Positions 60,514 through 64,000 of a stretch of 64,000 nucleotides of DNA are shown here, one piece after another. How positions within the stretch are numbered: the first letter of the stretch is position 1; every line of letters begins with the position of its first letter. The stretch comes from Flavobacterium sp. HBTb2-11-1 (lineage in GTDB: Bacteria; Bacteroidota; Bacteroidia; Flavobacteriales; Flavobacteriaceae): contig NZ_WUMO01000002.1 of NCBI RefSeq assembly GCF_009826975.1, positions 1-64,000 of the forward strand. The letters are read 5' to 3'. The notes under the pieces are model-generated. The model ran no database searches, was not told the DNA's origin, and saw only the letters and a list, made by a program, of their open reading frames with translations. The translations under genes were made by a program, and so were the position numbers.

Positions 60514-61095
60514 ATGAAACATCAAAAAGACTGGTCAATAGACGAAATTCAAAATACTTGGCAATTGGTTTCTAAACTTCACGATGGACAAAAATATGGA
60601 GGAAGCAATGAAGGTGAAAGGATAGAATACATTAATCATATTGGAAGTGTTGTTTTTGAAGTTTTAAATGCCAGCCGATTTACAGAAAATATGAATGCTG
60701 ATTTGGCTGTAAAATGTGCAATGCTGCATGATAGTATAGAAGATACGGCATTTAATTATGAAAAAGTTAATGATTTGTTTGGAAGCGAAGTAGCATCTGG
60801 AGTTTTAGCATTAACCAAAAATGATAAAATTGGCGATTCTCTCGAAAAAATGCTAGACAGTTTAAATAGAATTAAACAGCAGCCAATAGAGATTTGGGCT
60901 GTTAAAATGGCGGATAGAATATGTAATTTGTACGAACCTCCATATTATTGGGACGACGAGAAAAAGCTAAAATATATCGAAGAAGCCAAAATGATACACA
61001 ATGAACTTAAGGATGGAAATGTCTATTTAGCAGAAAGATTAAAGAATAAAACTCAAAACTATTACCGTTTTCTTAGCACTGTTAACCAATTATAA
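60514..61095 (+). CDS. HD-domain protein, ppGpp hydrolase-like
   Basis: A 193-residue HD protein. Metal-binding residues are H23 in KLHDGQKYGG, H42 in YINHIGSVV, and H72/D73 with E76/D77 in MLHDSIEDTAFNYEKV. The pattern matches small alarmone hydrolases and the HD domain of SpoT/RelA, which degrade (p)ppGpp. It lacks synthetase and regulatory domains. Neighbours give no clue to regulation. Confidence 0.82.
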   Translation: MKHQKDWSIDEIQNTWQLVSKLHDGQKYGGSNEGERIEYINHIGSVVFEVLNASRFTENMNADLAVKCAMLHDSIEDTAFNYEKVNDLFGSEVASGVLALTKNDKIGDSLEKMLDSLNRIKQQPIEIWAVKMADRICNLYEPPYYWDDEKKLKYIEEAKMIHNELKDGNVYLAERLKNKTQNYYRFLSTVNQL

Positions 61096-61179
61096 GAGTA
61101 AAACTCCTAAACCATTAGGTTCGCGAGTTTTTTTTGTAGAAAATAAATTTCACCAAGGTTTAAATAAAACTCCGAATTC

Positions 61180-62352
61180 TTAGTAAGATAAATTAATAAC
61201 TTCATCTTCGTATTGATAAATTAAGACATTATTGCCAGCATAAAAGGCAGATCTAAAATCTCTTTTTAGGGTTTCTTTTAACTTTTCAAATTCTAAATTG
61301 TAGATTATTATATCAGAATTTCTTACGATGCAAACCAATCTATCAGTAATATAAAAAGTATGTAATGCGCCAAATTCCCAATAAGCAAATTTAGTTTTAA
61401 TTACTCTTAATGGTCTTTTATTTTCTAAAACAGAATATTCACAAATAGAAAAACTATCATTTTGAAATTTATCTCTCATATAAAGTAACACTACAAATCG
61501 GTCTCCTTTTGAGTTAAAACTTAAATTATGAAAAGCACCATTAAAATCAAGATCATCCATGTCATAAATCAAATCAATATTCTTTGACTGATTAAACTTA
61601 AAAATTTTAACGCCTTGAACTCCATAATTGGCATGATGAGTTATAAAAGCAAATTGATTCGTAATATTCGTTTTCGTTACCGATTCAATATATTCGTAAC
61701 CAGACCATTCTTTTTCAGGATATAGTCGATCATCACTTAATAAAGCTTCAAAAGAAGTTTCGTCTTTTATCCAAAATGCTTTAATTGGCTTATAAGTATA
61801 GTCTTCATCTGAAATTGAAATAAACTCATCCTCTTTATGATAAATCAAGAATATTTGATTTCTAGCTCTCAAAAAATGTTTTTTGAAAATATTTAATCCA
61901 TCAGAATTAAAGTGATAATAATAGATATTATCAATATCAATAAGGGATAAAATTATAAAATCTTCCCCATTTTCTGAAAATGTATTAATTATGGCACTGC
62001 TAGTTACTTCAGGAAAATGCAGAAGTTTCAAATTAATATCTTTTAAAAGATTAAATTGTCCATCATAAATTACTAAGTGGTATGAATAGTCCTTTGATAG
62101 TAACTGATATATATATCTATTATTTTTATTAAAATGAATTGCAATAATTAAATTACTATCATCTTGATAATTAGAGAACAAACATTCCTGATATTCAAGG
62201 TTATTTCTAAAATTTGTTTCATTTTTATCTTCTAAAAAGTTGTAACTTCTAAGGACGGTACGATTTTTACTAGGGTTTTCATTATTGCTTATTGCATAAA
62301 CTACAATAAGCATAATGCCCAAAAGTATAATTAAAGCGGAAAATATAATCAT
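61180..62352 (-). CDS. Membrane-anchored hypothetical protein, beta-propeller-like
   Basis: A 390-residue protein with one N-terminal transmembrane helix (MIIFSALIILLGIMLIVVYA) and a long extracytoplasmic region of repeating short strands with aromatic and Asp residues. It reads like a propeller made of weak repeats (for example FNLLKDINLKLLHFPEVTSS). No catalytic motif is visible. Function unknown. It ends the orphan cluster. Confidence 0.65.
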   Translation of the reverse strand: MIIFSALIILLGIMLIVVYAISNNENPSKNRTVLRSYNFLEDKNETNFRNNLEYQECLFSNYQDDSNLIIAIHFNKNNRYIYQLLSKDYSYHLVIYDGQFNLLKDINLKLLHFPEVTSSAIINTFSENGEDFIILSLIDIDNIYYYHFNSDGLNIFKKHFLRARNQIFLIYHKEDEFISISDEDYTYKPIKAFWIKDETSFEALLSDDRLYPEKEWSGYEYIESVTKTNITNQFAFITHHANYGVQGVKIFKFNQSKNIDLIYDMDDLDFNGAFHNLSFNSKGDRFVVLLYMRDKFQNDSFSICEYSVLENKRPLRVIKTKFAYWEFGALHTFYITDRLVCIVRNSDIIIYNLEFEKLKETLKRDFRSAFYAGNNVLIYQYEDEVINLSY

Positions 62353-62393
62353 TTCAATAAAATTATAAAAGTGTTTTTTCTAGTTCAATTTAA

Positions 62394-62900
62394 TTAAACA
62401 TTTTCCTTTGTCAATCTATCCAATTCTTTTAGCAAAGTCGGCATTCTAAATTCTCCATGCATGCCTTCGACTTTTTTATAAGCTTCATTCAAATCAATTC
62501 CGATAGAAGTAATGTATAACGGTTTCTTGCTATCGCCTCTAAACAATGCTTTTTTATTTTTTTCTATAGAAGCAAAATTGGTTTTGGCGACGCCGATAAT
62601 CGGAATTTCTTTATTTAATTTTTCATATAAATAACCACCCAAACCATATTTCTGTTCGTCATCTAAATACACAAAACCATCAACAACGATTGCTTCAACT
62701 TTAGACAAATCTATTTGGTTTAATAAACTCAAAATGCATGGCAATTCTCTTTTGTAAAATTCTCCAGGAATATATTCTGCCACATTGTCGATTGTTTCAA
62801 AATGAATTTTAAAATTTTTGTCCTCATTCCACTCTGAAAATTCAAGACAAACTGTTTTTGCTTTTTGGTCAAAGTAATACGTGTCAAAAGCTAGGATCAT
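62394..62900 (-). CDS. nfi: Endonuclease V family protein
   Basis: A 168-residue nuclease of the endonuclease V fold. Conserved acidic residues are D6 (AFDTYYFD), E52 in AEYIPGEFYKREL and D74 in AIVVDGFVYLD. The GLGGYLYEK segment and K106 in IIGVAKTNF complete the site. It cuts DNA next to deaminated bases, mainly hypoxanthine. It is shorter than the E. coli enzyme (223) and diverged in the N-terminal part, so substrate preference could differ. Confidence 0.88.
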   Translation of the reverse strand: MILAFDTYYFDQKAKTVCLEFSEWNEDKNFKIHFETIDNVAEYIPGEFYKRELPCILSLLNQIDLSKVEAIVVDGFVYLDDEQKYGLGGYLYEKLNKEIPIIGVAKTNFASIEKNKKALFRGDSKKPLYITSIGIDLNEAYKKVEGMHGEFRMPTLLKELDRLTKENV

Positions 62901-63086
62901 ATGTTATTTTTCTAAAATATTAAAGTCTAAAAATATAAAAACGATTGTGAAAGACGGCTTATTTACCGAAACAATTTCTATTTTTAATAAGATTGGTAAA
63001 CTTTAAAATTCAAGCTTTTGAAAAACTCACAAATAAATGTAGTTTAGCTAAAATTTTAAGAATGTTTCTTTAAACACTATTTCAAA

Positions 63087-63929
63087 ATGAAATGGATTAC
63101 TAGGGAAAGACCAAAAATAGATAGAATCGCCTGTCCGTGGCTGATTCGAAGATTTGTTGATTCTGAAGCTGAATTTATTTATGTTCCATTTGCTAATGTT
63201 CTAAGAAAGGCGGAAGAGCTTGATGCTATTCCGTTTGACATTCCGAATGTTGAGTTTACGCATTATAACGAAGAATGTACTTTTGATTATATTGTTAAGA
63301 AATACGAAATTAAAGATCCAGCGATTAAAATTATTGCAGGAATTGTACGCGGAGCTGATACTGACAGGCATGAAATTGCTAAAGAGTCAGCTGGACTGTG
63401 GGCTATTTCGGCTGGACTGGCTCATAATATCAAAGACGACTATGAGCTATTAGAAAACGGAATGATTCTATATGATGCTTTATACAGTTGGGCAACACAT
63501 TTATATCAGCAAAACCACTTGCAGAACAGTCCGTTCGAAAAACTGCTGCATGAGGTTTATGATAAGTTTCTTAAAGACAAAAAATCAGCTGGCAAAACGC
63601 CTTCATGGGTAAAAGAATTAAAAAATATTATTCAAGATCAAATTGATGCTCAATTTACTTTTGATTTGAAGAAAATTTCGAGTGAATTAGATTTAAATCC
63701 ATCGTATTTATCGCGAGAATTTTCGAAACATTTCGAAGATTTGAATTTTGGCGAATATGTTAGAAAACTTCGTATTGAAAAAGCGATTCATCTGATTGAG
63801 AATTCTTCTCATAACTTGACAGAAATCGCATATATGACAGGTTTTTCAGATCAAAGCCATTTTAATAGAATTTTCAAACTTCATACAGGAAAAAATCCTT
63901 CAGCTTATAGAAAAAAATCAAAAAAATAA
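63087..63929 (+). CDS. ChrB-domain protein fused to an AraC-type HTH
   Basis: A 280-residue fusion. Residues 1-140 match the ChrB C-terminal domain (PKIDRIACPWLIRRFVDSEA, EFTHYNEECTFDYIVKKYEI, IVRGADTDRHEIAKESAGLW), linked to chromate resistance. Residues 180-280 are an AraC/XylS HTH pair (ISSELDLNPSYLSREFSKHF and EIAYMTGFSDQSHFNRIFKL). The combination suggests a regulator that senses chromate or a related redox state. A chromate transporter is not visible before the window end. Confidence 0.85.
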   Translation: MKWITRERPKIDRIACPWLIRRFVDSEAEFIYVPFANVLRKAEELDAIPFDIPNVEFTHYNEECTFDYIVKKYEIKDPAIKIIAGIVRGADTDRHEIAKESAGLWAISAGLAHNIKDDYELLENGMILYDALYSWATHLYQQNHLQNSPFEKLLHEVYDKFLKDKKSAGKTPSWVKELKNIIQDQIDAQFTFDLKKISSELDLNPSYLSREFSKHFEDLNFGEYVRKLRIEKAIHLIENSSHNLTEIAYMTGFSDQSHFNRIFKLHTGKNPSAYRKKSKK

Positions 63930-64000
63930 CTCTGTTGTTATAACTCCAGTATTGAATAAAACTCAACGGCAGTTATTATGTTTTGACTGATTATCACTAC

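Overview
The window looks like chromosomal DNA of a Flavobacterium or a very close Flavobacteriaceae relative. It is AT-rich, genes mostly lack Shine-Dalgarno sites, several promoters fit the Bacteroidota form (TTG/TTTG, 17-21 nt, TAnnTTTG), many secreted proteins have signal peptides ending in a Q-rich cleavage site, quinone synthesis is menaquinone-type, and a bacillithiol-type reductase is present. Families were assigned by reading translated sequence only; no database search was run.

Layout. 1-5.7 kb (minus): a long PIG-L deacetylase, a 35-residue membrane peptide, a sodium:solute symporter and small secreted proteins. 5.8-12.4 kb (minus): an outer-membrane barrel protein, AI-2E transporter, MscS channel, Maf pyrophosphatase, UbiA prenyltransferase, KdsC-like phosphatase and a DUF2520 protein, the last five or so closely packed. 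12.6-15.9 kb (plus): a fused CcsB-CcsA cytochrome c maturation protein. 16-18.5 kb (minus): DUF3667, DoxX and an ECF sigma/anti-sigma pair. 18.5-19.3 kb: a gene-poor stretch with a possible structured RNA. 19.3-31 kb: glutathione peroxidase, an acetyltransferase, a thioredoxin-like protein, then a menaquinone cluster (menD, menB, menA, menC) with DUF2853, CvfB-like, UPF0173 and TPR genes between. 31-41 kb: CYTH, YpdA, SelO, MsrA, a PLP enzyme, a run of small secreted and envelope genes, and an acyltransferase. 41-43 kb: an XRE-type regulator and an M14 peptidase, divergent, with five copies of one 16-bp palindrome between them. 43-57 kb: Lrp regulator, PEP carboxylase, DinB, RecQ, deoxyhypusine-synthase-like and arginine decarboxylase genes, AroB, proline dehydrogenase, ABC exporter.

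57-59 kb is the most unusual region. Two identical tRNA-Val(UAC) genes and one tRNA-Tyr lie among four damaged tRNA copies. In these copies the anticodon arm is replaced by a 19-nt perfect or near-perfect hairpin. Two nearly identical 83-residue GIY-YIG nuclease genes sit between tRNA copies, and each reading frame stops inside the next tRNA remnant. This may be a tRNA-associated nuclease module that has been duplicated. 59-62.4 kb holds a regulator remnant and orphan hypotheticals. The window ends with an endonuclease V gene and a ChrB-domain/AraC fusion.

The main working themes are menaquinone and cytochrome c biogenesis (respiration), thiol redox control (YpdA, MsrA, SelO, GPx, thioredoxin), envelope functions, polyamine metabolism, and an accessory tRNA/nuclease array. 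Intergenic regions carry many inverted repeats, a common feature of this group.
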